Source of the DNA: Seison nebaliae | Taxonomy: Eukaryota; Rotifera; Pararotatoria; Seisonacea; Seisonidae | Assembly: GCA_023231475.1 (NCBI GenBank) | Contig: JALJEE010000318.1 | Coordinates: 1 to 42,720, forward strand | Reading direction: 5' to 3' | DNA length: 42,720 bases | Made by a program: the position numbers and the translations under genes | In this document: positions 25,613-37,713 of the stretch, piece after piece | Layout of the letters: the number at the start of each line of letters is the position of its first letter | Numbering within the stretch: the stretch's first letter is position 1 | Notes under the pieces: generated by a model | What the model was told of the DNA's origin: nothing | What the model saw: the letters and a program-made list of their open reading frames with translations, nothing else | Database searches by the model: none

Positions 25613-26245
25613 ATGAAAGAAACGAATCACATCTTCAAAATGGAATGGCGAGAAAAAGGAGGAGGCATTCACCGACCGCACATATATCCACAAGGGAGAA
25701 AACAACGGAACGTTATATATTTGGGTTGATTGTTTTCGTTTTTTAATTGTATATTTTCAATTCCACTATGACTTTCTTCCAATATTAATCGCAGATAAAC
25801 ATTATTGAAAGTTATAAATAAACAAGAGAACGATAGAAGAGAAGAAGTGGTGAGAAAGTTGAGAGACGAGTGTGTTCAATTCTACTTACGTATAACATTC
25901 GGAATCATAAGAACATTTATGCTCCCATTTTCTCCAAATGAATTATATTTTCTATTAACAGTTGCAATCGTAATGAAATTTTACATAAAAAACCACAATG
26001 TCATCCGTCAAGGTCCTCTGAAAAAATCGGAAGAGAAAATGATTGAACTACAATTAGAAATGGTTGGTAGTAAGGTAAAACATTTGTCATTAAGCATTTC
26101 TTTTCCTTCCAAACGAAATAGCAAATTTATTTTATATTAATTATCTGTAATTTTTTTAAAAATTCAGTCACGAAAAATATGGGAATGTTTGCTATTTCCA
26201 ATTCATTCATACAATTATATAGTTACAACATCAAGGTCGAATTGA
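25613..26245 (+). CDS. Uncertain three-exon gene, faintly CPT1-N-terminus-like; possible fragment
   Basis: Candidate exons 25613-25724, 25812-26074 and 26168-26245 join in phase to give about 150 residues. The middle exon has a charged amphipathic stretch (NDRREEVVRKLRDEC) and a Pro-containing turn (FMLPFSPNEL) leading into a hydrophobic helix (LYFLLTVAIVMKFYI). The last exon ends in a TGA. The helix-turn-membrane order loosely recalls the N-terminus of carnitine palmitoyltransferase 1 (NG...YPxSPxSW before the first helix), but no catalytic domain follows. It could be a small real membrane protein, a relic of a larger gene, or chance. The middle exon is the best-supported part. Confidence 0.3.
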
Positions 26246-28000
26246 TTGTTGATTATTGCAAATAATTTGATCACCATAGTGACAAACAAAAAAGTAACAT
26301 GCCAATTCAAAGATAGTTTGCCAATTATGTAAGTTTAATTCAAGTATTATAGAAACTTTTCTCTCAAAACTTCTACTTCCAATCGAATTGTCATGAAAAA
26401 CTGTTACACAACTTTTAAAGAAACAGAGTTCTGAAACACAAGTCGACGTATAAGAATTGAATATTAGTCCAATTTTCCAATAATATATCTACTCAAATTT
26501 TTTTAAATTATATATCCTTTAGCTAGCGAAACATTTCCTCATGTAAATATTAAAATGAGCTTTAGGTTTTACTATTATTCTCTGATATTTCACCATTCAA
26601 TAGAATGATATACCACAATTCAACATACCGGTTTTCACAATAATGTTTTATGCGAAATAAGTCGTCCTATTACCAATTATATCAAATTATCCTTCTGGTT
26701 CTTTAACTTTAGAATAACTTAGTAGTAATAGTGATGTAGTAATTAACTATGTAGTATATAGTGACAATTAAATTTGAGTAATTGTTTGGAACTTAAATGA
26801 CTTATTTATGGTGAATCATTTCGATCGATCCAATTCTTGGTTTAATATGAAATTTAATATGAATTTTAAAGCCATCTAAATCGATTTCTTAAAGTACTTT
26901 CGAAATTTTCCGCTGTGGATTCCCTATAAAATGACGAAACTTTGTTACATCAAAATTCCGTATCAGAATCGGTTGTTAAGGCTACAACTTTCGATCTTGT
27001 CTGTGTTGTCAATTCTTTTTAATTATTTTTGATCATTTTAACTATCAAGTTTGGTCTTAATATCCCACCAGAATAACCTAACTGCTAACTTTAGATATTT
27101 GATTGCAATTAATACGATCCTCATTTTAAAAACTGTTTTAAATAAATAGATAGTTAAGTTGATTGTTAGATAGCAAGTTCTTATTATTGTTACTATTCTT
27201 TATATTTTAGATTCGCATAGGTATCTAATCATTCCATTCATGCTAATCATAACTATACCACCAAGAAGACGAATATGTTCATTGTTCGGACGAGAGCTGA
27301 AATTCATAGGAAATTACAGTTATAAATGTATTACGAAATTATGAACTATTACAAAGATAGTACCTGCTTTAGAGAATTGGATTACCGACTCAACTACGAT
27401 CAAGAAGATTAAGAACGAAGAACATATACATATAATCCAGAACTACGGAAATACCCAAAAGAAAAGATGTTGAAAATCGTTTCCTTCGGAGAGATCGGAA
27501 AATCGGAGAGAAAGGAGAACAGGTGACTTGCCATAATACAGAACTCAGCGATTGATAAAACATAGAATTTGTACCGGAAATACTTCTTAGAAGTAATTAA
27601 TGCAGATCTCATCAAAACTGTGGGTTTTATACTCACATTATATTATATTATATTTCGACTTTATATTATATTCGATTCAACTGTGTATATAATTCTTCTG
27701 GGGGAAAATCATAAAAATTCCATAGAAAAACCATGGTAAAATTGTGGACAAATGCCACTTAAAAATCACGAAAAAATCATCAAAAAATCACAAAAAAACC
27801 ATGAAAATGAGGAAAACTTTAAATTTTTCATGAGCAAAACGTAGACAAATGCCGCGTAGCAAAATTTTGTTCTACTATAAGAAGTTTTCTGATTTGAGAA
27901 GAACAAGGATTTGAGTGTTTATAAGTTAGTTAGTTTTTAAGTTAATTTCTAGTTTGAATTTCTGTATGTTTGTTTTTTTTGTTAAATAGTAGATATAAAA
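26246..28000. other. Long gene-poor region upstream of the USP-like gene
   Basis: About 1.75 kb with no supportable exon. It contains a TATTATA-rich stretch near 27635-27670 and, at about 27700-27860, loosely repeated aaaatca units plus two similar segments (gtggacaaatgccact and gtagacaaatgccgcg). A 75-codon minus-strand frame at 27409-27636 looks non-coding. No tRNA or structured RNA was recognised. Confidence 0.45.
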
Positions 28001-29848
28001 ATGGACCTACTTAAACCTCCATCTGTCAAAAACATGTATGGCATCTGTAATATAATCTCTGCATATCAATTAATCTTATTTACGCCATATTGGCTTTATA
28101 AATTTTTGGAAAATTATGAATGTACACCCGATGTTTGTAAACTAATAAGTAGAGTTAATTCAACTAGAACCTGTGACATGATTAATTTTGACAAGAGTTT
28201 GCGTTATTCTTATCTGATACATGAAATGTTGATATTTAGTGGTGGCCATAAAACTAATGAAAAGGATTCAGATAACAATAATGAATATCCAATTGGTGCA
28301 AACACAAAACGAAATGTCAGTTTAGGCGTTCATAATTTTATGAGAATGAATCTGATGAATTATAAATATCCTAAAAATGAAACAAGTACTAGAATCTCCT
28401 TTCAAAGAAATAGAACTCATAAATTAAGTGAAGATGATTGGAAGGAAAACGAATTAGAAAATGGAACAAATGTTGAACTAATTGACGAAGGAGATCTGAT
28501 GAGGACAATGTATAATAATTATTACTTATGTTATGATTTATGGAATCCAATGATGTTTCTTTTGCATCATCTGTTTTTTCAACCTAACGATATTCTCAAA
28601 GAAGAAATCGTTTGGAATATATATAAGAAAAATGGAAGTAATGAAACGGTTAGTACATCGAAAGTTTTTTATCCAATGTACAAACGTAGACAAGGAGAAT
28701 TTATTGCATATTCTTCATTCTTCAGTTCCTTGTACTTAGGAACACTTTTTAATCAAACTGATGATAAGTATTATCTCTCGAAAAAAATATTAGGCGCATA
28801 TTTAAACAATATTCACATTCGGACATTTTCCGAACGATTTAAAAATGAGATCTCATGGGTAAGAGAAACGGTTGCAGAAATTATTACAAAGCATAATTTT
28901 CCAAAAATTGTAATTACTGAAGAATTTTTTGAAAGCAAAATGTTCTATGCTTCTGAAATTAACTCCAAGACTTATCAGAATATAAATAACAGATTTTTTT
29001 CGGTACTTAACTCTAAGGAAAATAAAATCGAGATGCTTATTAAAATGAATAGTGACCCATTACCACCTCCAGAAGTTAGACAGTATTTTCCTAATCTACC
29101 GGAACATTTTTGGAATGAGAATGAACTTTTACCAATGAGAATATTTCAAGATATCGTCGAAAATGACATTTCCTATTCAATTTACGCAATGAGATTAAAA
29201 AACTATCATAGGCATTACACATTAGGAAATGAAAAGCCCAAAGTGTTTATCACAAACCGGAAGAAATATCTTATTAATCATCGTAATAACCGTGTCAACC
29301 AAATAATTGGACGTATGAATTTAAATACATTTACAGGGGATACAGAAGAGGAAAAATATCTGAGAAAGGTCGTTGAAGACATAGCTTGGAAGGAAACCCT
29401 GGCTACTGCTGGAAACTACTATTTCAAAAAACAAGTTTTTTTTAAAAATATAATTACAAATCTTTCACCATTTATTGAACGTAACGATGAAAATCCCGCA
29501 ACCGGCCATTCAATAGCTCTCGTCAAATCTTTTACTAAACCAGTTTGGTATTTGGTTGATAACCGTAAAGTGATAACAATTAATAGTTTAAAAAGATTTT
29601 TAAATCAGAGACCCTTGAGAAGATATCGTGATTTTTATATATCTACCATAATGTGGCATGAGACAAACTCTTATAGGGAAGAATTGGATAAAATTAAAAA
29701 TATTCTAAAATCTACTTGTACAATGAATGAGACGATGCGAAATACTACTACCACTTCAAGTACGACTACTACTGAAAAGCAAAATAGAAAGCGATCATCA
29801 TCCATAATGTCTACAAAACCATCAAAATTTTGCAAAAAAGGAGGGTAG
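28001..29848 (+). CDS. Highly divergent intronless ubiquitin-specific-protease-like (C19) protein
   Basis: A single exon of 615 codons. USPs remove ubiquitin using a Cys box near the start of the domain and a His box near its end. Residues 8-24, SVKNMYGICNIISAYQL, fit the Cys box GLxNLGNTCYMNSxLQ, placing the nucleophile at Cys16 and the oxyanion-side Gln at 23, followed by LFTPYWLYKFL (usual LxxTPxLxxxL). A CYDLWNPMMFLLHHLF stretch occupies the QQDAxEFLxxLLDxL position. The His box GHSIALVK...VWYLVDNRKV (502-523) fits GHYxAYVK...WYxFDDxxV, giving His503 and Asn521 or Asp520. The triad therefore looks intact. The zinc-ribbon CxxC pairs of most USPs are absent and the spacing is long. The tail is Thr/Ser- and Lys-rich. 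Lack of introns, isolation and low similarity suggest a fast-evolving or acquired gene. The substrate is unknown. Confidence 0.6.
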   Translation: MDLLKPPSVKNMYGICNIISAYQLILFTPYWLYKFLENYECTPDVCKLISRVNSTRTCDMINFDKSLRYSYLIHEMLIFSGGHKTNEKDSDNNNEYPIGANTKRNVSLGVHNFMRMNLMNYKYPKNETSTRISFQRNRTHKLSEDDWKENELENGTNVELIDEGDLMRTMYNNYYLCYDLWNPMMFLLHHLFFQPNDILKEEIVWNIYKKNGSNETVSTSKVFYPMYKRRQGEFIAYSSFFSSLYLGTLFNQTDDKYYLSKKILGAYLNNIHIRTFSERFKNEISWVRETVAEIITKHNFPKIVITEEFFESKMFYASEINSKTYQNINNRFFSVLNSKENKIEMLIKMNSDPLPPPEVRQYFPNLPEHFWNENELLPMRIFQDIVENDISYSIYAMRLKNYHRHYTLGNEKPKVFITNRKKYLINHRNNRVNQIIGRMNLNTFTGDTEEEKYLRKVVEDIAWKETLATAGNYYFKKQVFFKNIITNLSPFIERNDENPATGHSIALVKSFTKPVWYLVDNRKVITINSLKRFLNQRPLRRYRDFYISTIMWHETNSYREELDKIKNILKSTCTMNETMRNTTTTSSTTTTEKQNRKRSSSIMSTKPSKFCKKGG

Positions 29849-29907
29849 TTCATATAATATTCATAATTATTGTTAGTCATGTGATTTGTTAAGAATATAC
29901 AGTAGTA

Positions 29908-29913
29908 AATAAA
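29908..29913 (+). terminator. AATAAA poly(A) signal of the USP-like gene
   Basis: AATAAA lies about 60 nt after the stop codon on the same strand. The convergent RNF19-type gene ends only about 105 nt further on. Confidence 0.45.
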
Positions 29914-30018
29914 TTATAGAATTTTAGAGTTCAATAAGAAATTTAATAATGTAAATAAAGAATATGGACTATAGTTGTAAAGAAACGTTTAATAATTGAT
30001 ATTATAATTACAATTTAA

Positions 30019-33000
30019 TTACACATCATTCCGATGTGGATTTATATAACCCGTTCGCTTAATTGGCGAATTAGTTGATAAGGAAATAGATGGTAGTGCA
30101 TCATCATCTGGAATCGAGTGCATTAGTAATGAAGTGTTTGGTTCAACACTAGCTAGAGTATAATCGCCATAAGAGACAGATGATGATTTCAAAGAAGTTA
30201 AATCATATTCTTGTCGAGATTTTGAAGTGCGACCATTCTCTTCAGTTAACATATATTCAGAATTAGCCGAATTAGAAATTTTCATGTCATTCTTATGAAT
30301 ATTCTCCCGGTTGGATAAAGGAGAGAAAGTATGAAAATTTCGTTTTCGATTCTCTTCCTCATTGTACGATATACGGAATGCATCTTTTAAATAAGTTTAA
30401 ATAAGAATTATTAAGAAGAAAGAAACTTTTATTTGATAATTGCTTATTCTCAAACACTTGAGAATATTCGACGACTGGTTTTTTATCGATAATATTACGA
30501 AATTGTTGAGCGAATGATGTGTTACTATTCGATATCTTAATATTGTTATTCTTCTCTGTCGTTTCCAATCGGATATAATTTGATTGAGAATTATTTGGGG
30601 TAATGATACTAGAATTCTTTTTGTTACGAATTTTATTTCCGTTGAAACATGATAATAATGAGAAATTTAAACGATTCTTTCTCTCATTAAATAATTTGGT
30701 AGGAGAATTGATGTTTGGTGGATCGATTTCATCATTATTAATCCTTAATTCTTCATCATTCACTAATTGTTCACAATTGAGTCCTATTAAATTCTTACCA
30801 TAATCATATGATGAATGATGATCAATATCATTGACATTATGATTATTATAATTCTTCAAATTGTTTCTATTAGTTGTAAATTTGAAAAGTTTCTTGCTAC
30901 GTTTCTTTTGCAGTTTGCTAGTTGGTGTTGTTGTTGTTAGTGGTGGTGGCGGTGGCGGTGGCGGTGGATCTTGAACAAAATTGATAGTTAAATTATCGAG
31001 AAAATTATTCTCTGTTTTTTTTCGATTGTTTATTCTTCCAATGGTTGGTGAAGGATGTAAGAAATGTGGGAATATTTCTTTTGCAATAGTTAATGGGAGA
31101 ATGAGATATAAAACAAATTTGTGAATTGATGGAAAATAAATGAATTGATAGATATCTATTGAGAATTTGTGGTTGAAGTCGGAACTTCTCATCGTTTTCG
31201 CCAAATGTGATTCGATTGCTGCACTGGCCGTTTCTGAATGATCATCTTCATCATCATCGATAATATCGATCTCATCATCATCCATCATTGGATTGAGATC
31301 ATTTTGAGCGTCATAAATAAAAGTGTTTCTTAGATCACGTAAGAGATTGAAAGAATCTTTCGTTCCATTCACTCGATGACAATAATTTAATAAAATGTCT
31401 TTCATTGTTGACCATTTCTTCATATTAATCGGTTTTCCCAATTGTAATTCTGACCAGTCATCACTAATTACGTCGACATCGGCGAACATTCTTATTGGAA
31501 TATAAACGATCGGTAATCGACGTCCATGTGGAACAGAGGCGACAATGACAAATGGAGACATATAATTACTTTCTTTTAAAACTAATTTATTTAAATTATC
31601 CGATTCATCGTCAGAAGATGATTGAGTCAATCGTTTGAAAATTGATGCGGATAAACCGTTAGAGAAGATTGTTGGCATATTATCCTTCACTTTATTCGTC
31701 TCATTCTTCTTCTGATTCACATTCTTATTTCCATCACCTCCACTCCCTTCTTCATCATTCTCCAATTGCAGATAATTAGTAAAGACATTCAATTTCGTTA
31801 TGTTACTACGACGTTCGTTCCGTTTTTGCAATTGGCGATTCATCTGTCGGGCATTCATCAATGAGAATGGAATGACACAATAAATATAAGTTAACAATGT
31901 GGGCACACCAAATCCAATGACGAGAACGGCCAAAATTGGAGCTACTAATGTTGCACCAATAACACTGATACAAACTAATGATCGACGTTGATGTCGATTG
32001 AGTTTTTTCAACGCAGCCGATTTCCTCAAATTTGAATTTGATACTTTTTTCCTCAACAAATATGAATGAAATTTCTTTCCTACTAATATTGGTAATGCAA
32101 CAATAATTGAAGGAATAGCAGCAAATGACAATAATAATATAAAAATTGGAGCACCCAACATCGTACCGATTTGTGTTAATATACGTTTCTTTCGACCCCA
32201 TGGTCGGTTGCCCCAAAATGTACATCCAGAAGGTGAGAGATAATGCAAATCACTAATCTCATTCAAACACAACCAACAAAATTCACAATGGCATGCTGCA
32301 CAAACCATTTGATTACAAGTACCATCATCTGGTTTGACGATACATGTCTGACAACGTGGACAACATTTGATCGTTTCTCTCTGATGATTTGTTGATCGAG
32401 AACTCTTCGATGCTTGTAAGAGAGTGAACGGACTTATAACTTCTTCACCAATCAATGTTTCCGTATCTTCCTCCATTAACACTGATGATCTTGCTAATGA
32501 TGATGATGATGATGATGATATAGACGAGGAGGAAGAGGATTCATGAGGAGATGGTTGTGATGATGATTTAGCTAATGATATTGACGCCATTCGCTCCCAA
32601 ACTTCTTTGGAACTAGTTAATTTTTTTCGTAAATCTGATTCCTGTTCATTCGACAAATTGACGAGTGATTCCACAATATGTTTATGGAAGAAAGATTTCT
32701 TATTAATTGTATCATGTTTCGGCCATCTTCCAACAAATTTCCTTTCTCTCAAATTGTCTTTCGCTTTCAATTTGTGATAAGGACAACAAATCAAAATGAT
32801 TTCATCATCCAACAATTCTTTCGATGTTCTTCTTTCTTCTTCATCATCAATCAATAATTCGGTTAATCTCTTCTTTGAATTAATATCATTCGTTGAATAT
32901 AATTGTGCTTGAATAGTTGTCTCCAACATTGACGATTCAGATGATGGTGAAGATTTCTTTGAAAGAAATCGATTAATAAATCGATCTTTAAATGTTCTCC

Positions 33001-36000
33001 CATTCCTTTTTGATTTGACTCGTGTTCCTCTCTTATTCAAATTCTTCTTAATAATAAATTTCTCATAAGAGAAACTTCTTAATAAGAAATCTTGAAGTAT
33101 TCTATCAATTCCATTAACATCCATCTCATCATATTGTTCTTCCATTTTAAAAGGGAAATTACTTTTGAAGAATTGATGGAATGGAGATATATTCTTCCCC
33201 GTCATCAACCATTGATATTTTAAGAGTACAATAAATTGAGATAAAGAATAATTGGATTTCATTTGATATTCTGTTGATAATAAAAATTTCTCATTTGACA
33301 GATTGGATTCTTCATCCGTTTCATTCTTATTCTCATTATCATCAATTCCTTTATAAAATGTGTTTTTATTCAAATTCTTTATCGTTAAATAATTCTCATA
33401 ATTTAACTCCATTTTATGGATTCGATAATGTTTATTCATATATTCTTTATTGACGAAGAATAATGAATATATTGATGAGATAATCGATACGGTTCCTTCA
33501 TCATCTGATGATCTTTCCATATTCATCGGTTTGTCAATGACATTGGAAAGAAATAATCCGAAATCGGAAGGAAATGTTAATAATATATCTAATTCATTCT
33601 TTCCATGAAACATGAATTGAGGCAGATTAACAAATAATGAATGAAGTCGTTTACATTGAATTTCTTCATCATTTGGTGATTGAACAATAATTTCTGGAGA
33701 TTTTTTCTTCTTCTTCTTCATCTTCTTCCTCAAATCATGAGGATAAGCGAATATCAAATATAATCGAAGAAGAATTAATGTTAATTTGAAAATGACCAAT
33801 TTTCTCAATTGAATTATATTCTCCGTCTTATCTAATGGCATCACATACTTCTCCATAAACGAATTATATTGAACATACAAATGAGCAGAAAGTTTTTCGA
33901 AAAAACTCTCATCCGTCTCTCCCAACAACTTCGAGAAAGTTATTGTTCCAGTGAAGAATTTATAGAATGCTGTAGTATATGCTTGAAACGTAGAATATTG
34001 TCGATCTCCACTAACGATCGAATAAACGGTTGTCGAATGAATCCAACCGATGAATGTCTTCATCAATTTCATTCGATAGAAAACTAATTTTTCCATTTTA
34101 TTCAAATGATTGAATAATAAGAAATTAGTGGCGAAAACTTGAATGATTGCGAATGATTCTTCCAAATAGTTGACTCCAGAGAAATCTGTCAAATTCTCAC
34201 TAGTGTTCTCAATCTCTCCAAAATGATAAGGTAATTGGAATGCGAATTTCATGCAATCGAGTAGACTACAACGGAATTTTAAGAAACTTTCCAAACTTTT
34301 CAATTTGAATGACAAATTTTCATTTGTGAACTCTAACATATCTCGTAATTTATTATCATCTTTCCTCAACGACAATGGTAAGGAGACGACAGAAGGCGAA
34401 AAAGAATCTGACGTTTCCGTTTCCGTTATTGTTGATGGTTCATGAGATAAATCAAGAGAAACATTTTTACTTTTATTCTTCTTCTTTTTCTTATTCTTCA
34501 TTGTTGATATCGGCTCCAAATTATTCATAATACTCCTCAAATTATTTTTAGTAGGAACGGTGGAAGTGGTGGTGATTGTTGTTGTTGGTTCTTTTGATGG
34601 AATCTTATTTGGACCACGAATTGATTGTTCGAAAGATTCAAATTTGCATTCTTTCCATTTACACGAATTATTCCAAACGAATCGACAATTTGAACAAAAA
34701 ACTGTTGAACATTTCTTACAATCGATTCTCTCACGACAAACATCATCTTTATTATTGTTCATATTCGTGTTGAATAAAACAAAATAATTACAATCGGTTT
34801 GTGGACAATATCTCAAGTTCTTGTTATCAGTTATAATCAACGTTTTCCTTATCATATATTCTTCATAACGTCTAATAAAATCATTCGTTAATAATCCATA
34901 ATCATAAATAAATGAATTCGTCAAATCATCATCACAACATGGACATGGCAAAGGAACAACTCTCCAATCGTCGATGGCTGTTTCCAAATATATTCGAAGA
35001 CATTCACGACACATAATATGTTGACATGATTCATTAACAAACAAATTCACTCGTCGTTGACAATACCATCGTCTGGATTTCAAATGAGATCGAATATACG
35101 ATTCATTCTCAAATATATTTGGTTGATTCAAAAGTGCTCGTTCGTTTCCTGTCAATGTTTTCCGATTGATATTCTTCTTCATTTCATCTTTGTTCATGAG
35201 AATTCCATCCAATTTCTTTCCGTTACTCACTCCATCAGTTTTTTGGAGATTATGTTGAAGACATTTCGTTTGTAACGGTGGTAAATTTTGTGTTGACATT
35301 TGTTGTGACGATGTAGATGGTATAAATAATGAGGTTGACGATGGAGGAATTAATGAACATTTAGTGCGAGAACTTTTTTCATCGAACTCGATTTTCTGTT
35401 TCTTTTTAACAAGAGACTCCTGAAGAAGAATGTCATCTAATCGGACTTCTCGAATGAATGTGGGTAATTGATAATGAATAATCTGATTATTATTAATTGT
35501 TCTCTTCACATATGGTGCATAAGTCGAATGGGTAGTTCCTGGTGAGAATTGAGAGGAGGAAGAAGAGAATGTCTGTGAAGATTTGGAGAAGAGTAACGAA
35601 TCTAATTGATCATTAAAATGTTTCGTTAGATGATTCAATTCAAAATTAATTTTATTAATTTTTCTCAATAATGTTTGTTGTCGATCATCATCTTTCTCAC
35701 AATCAGATTTGTCCATTGATGTTGGGAGGAAATATTGTCTATAAAAATTGAACAATTCCGTATTGAGATCACATTTCGATTGAAATTCTAAATATTTTTT
35801 CGAAAAATTCAATTCATTCTCATACAATAAATCATGACGGATAATGTCAGCAGTCGAATGATAATTCGTATAAACTGATGCGAAATCCATCATACAATAA
35901 CAGATGGAACATTCAATACATTCGTTCTTCATTACTGTATGATTGATTAATGCACTTTGTTTCATCGTTTCATTCTCACTCTTCTCCAATACTAATCTCT

Positions 36001-36232
36001 TCTTCTTCCTCTTCACAATGTTATTGTTATTATTGTTATTGTCATTGGTACCGTTAACTGATGGAACATCAAGAGGGGAATAAACTTCTTTTTTATTTAA
36101 ACTACTCGAATCAATCCAATTCTCATCGGCCAAATATTCCGTGTTCATCTCAAATTCTTCTGCTGCTTCTTCCGCCCGATAACGAGCTTCCAGACGACTA
36201 TGATATGCGTCATCGTTTCCATTCTCCGTCAT
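30019..36232 (-). CDS. Giant RNF19-type RBR E3 ubiquitin ligase with split RING1 and huge IBR-RING2 linker
   Basis: Two exons, 36232-30427 and 30383-30019, joined over a 43-nt intron, give 2,056 residues (human RNF19A, 838). RBR ligases take ubiquitin from an E2 at RING1, pass it through a RING2 cysteine and then to the substrate. RING1 ligands are C108/C111, then C403/H405/C408/C411 and C430/C433. The RCPxC-like IBR region follows (about 476-529). RING2 starts at C1290 with the candidate catalytic Cys at 1306 (DDGTCNQMVC). The next block, EISDLHYLSPSGCTFWG, is identical to RNF19A in that stretch and leads to two membrane segments (about 1360-1384 and 1420-1460), as in RNF19, which sits in the ER membrane. 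A poly-Pro run and a Ser/Asp-rich tail follow. Oddities: about 291 residues inside RING1 (14 in human), about 760 between IBR and RING2 (about 40 in human), and Gln1308 where RBRs have His. Confidence 0.85.
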
Positions 36233-36754
36233 TACAAATACGAAATCGACATAGAAATTTTATTGTTTTTTCGTTTTCCTTTTTATTTTTCTTTTTTTCT
36301 TCCGGATCGACCAACTACCTAGAATATTCTGTGAAATAAATAAATTTTTTTGAAGAAAACGTTCATCCGACTTTAATAACTTGAAAGTGTGATTGAAAAA
36401 GTTCATTTTGTTTAATAATGAAAGAAGATAAATAAGAGAAATTAGTGAAGAGGAAATGGAGAGGCATAAAAATGAAGGAATTTGAAAGGAAAGAATATTT
36501 TGAAAATTTTCTTTCGCTAATTTTATTATTGAACAGAAAATAGAAAAATTGAAGATCTGTTTCAATTCATTCTTTCCTTTAAAATTTCTGTTCAATTTAC
36601 TTTTCCATAAGCAGATATATATTAATAAATTTTTATATATATATATATCTAATAGAATTTAGTACTTTTTTTTTCATTCATCACATTTCATTTAGTTCTC
36701 GTTCCATCATCAACATTACTCATCATTCATTAACCGATCGTCGTCTAAAAAGAA
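36233..36754. other. Divergent intergenic region upstream of the RNF19-type gene
   Basis: AT-rich, with an A/T-only alternating stretch near 36630-36650 (tatatatata). It probably holds the RNF19-type 5' leader on minus and the start of the small-ORF cluster on plus. A 111-codon minus frame here is unsupported. Confidence 0.4.
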
Positions 36755-36934
36755 ATGTCGCCCTTTCTACTCATGATGTGTTATGGAATTATATTATGTT
36801 CAGTATTTTGTTTATTGAAAATCTTATCCGTTTCTCCGCCTCCTCGTATACAATCACACATGCAACGATTACAACAGGAGATTAAAAATGAAAATTGTTG
36901 TTGCCAGAACAATATATGCAGTAAAGTTGCATAA
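36755..36934 (+). CDS. Tiny signal/anchor protein with CCC motif, unrecognised
   Basis: A 59-codon frame starts with a hydrophobic segment (FLLMMCYGIILCSVFCLL), which is a signal anchor or signal peptide. A short Pro/Arg-rich spacer, a Gln-rich helix (HMQRLQQEIKNE) and a Cys cluster (CCCQNNICS) follow. A possible donor (gtaaag) lies near the end, so it may be the first exon of something larger. It is the first of three similar-sized membrane ORFs on this strand. No family is recognised, and at this length chance is a real alternative. Confidence 0.35.
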   Translation: MSPFLLMMCYGIILCSVFCLLKILSVSPPPRIQSHMQRLQQEIKNENCCCQNNICSKVA

Positions 36935-37713
36935 TAATGCACCTCATATACTCTACTTATTTACTTACCATATCATGCACATGATACCAATAATAATCAT
37001 CATCATAATAATAATAATGATAACAATACCATCTTTCTCCTCTCATTTCTCAATATCACATGTTATAATTCAATAAACAAATAATCTTTTCATCTTCCTC
37101 CTTCATCTCATTTAATCGTCTTATGATAAGAACTTATATCATCTCCTATATAATCGCATATTATATTATATGTAATAAACAAAAATTTATTGAATCGTTA
37201 ATCATCTAAAAAATATTACATTTTTCCATTCAAATTATTCACCATGAAGAAGAAGGTTCCGTAAAAATGGATTATTTACTTATGTTAGTCCATTAAGCTG
37301 TTGATCAACGTCAGCTAACAAAATTAACTAAAAAAAATTTATCTTTCCGAAAAGAAGAAAATATAATTGTTTCATAAAAACGAGAGATATTTCATATTTA
37401 CTTACTTTTATATGTTTGTGGGGAAAATAAGATGTTTTAATGAAAATAATTTGAGAGAATTTATAAATTGGGAAACGTTATGATGATGAACAATAACGAA
37501 TGAAGATTAATTAATTTTGTGCAGTGTAACAGGGAAGAATGGTCACTTAAAATACAAATTCTTTAATTTCCTTAATTAAAACTTTCCCTTTTTTAATTTA
37601 CTTTCCATTTCTTTTTTGCTCGAACTTCATTTTTTTAGTTTCTTTTCTTTCTTTCCTTCTCCCCTCCTTCCACTTTTTTTTATTAGCCTACCGCACCTCC
37701 CACATAGCCAAAT
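36935..37713. other. Intergenic region with AAT/ATC microsatellite and a strong pyrimidine tract
   Basis: Trinucleotide-like AAT/ATC repeats occur at about 36988-37025. A long pyrimidine tract ending in ttattag at about 37620-37685 looks like a 3' splice site, about 28 nt before the next small ORF. It could serve a cis intron or a spliced leader. Confidence 0.4.

Noticed and set aside
27409-27636. 75-codon minus frame.
   Set aside because: Composition looks random and there is no supporting context in a gene-poor stretch.
28001-28080. First impression that the USP-like Cys box had lost its catalytic Cys.
   Set aside because: Shifting the alignment so that YGIC-NIISAYQ pairs with GNTC-YMNSxLQ puts Cys16 exactly on the nucleophile.
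31806-32225. Minus-strand frame of 139 codons within the RNF19-type gene.
   Set aside because: It is the shadow frame of the membrane-segment region; the main frame is family-matched.
34537-34787. Overlapping frames on both strands around the RNF19-type IBR.
   Set aside because: They are alternative readings of repeats and Cys-rich codons of the main gene.
36988-37025. Repeated AAT/ATC units considered as an array.
   Set aside because: They form a simple microsatellite. No CRISPR-like repeat-spacer structure occurs anywhere in the window, as expected for an animal genome.
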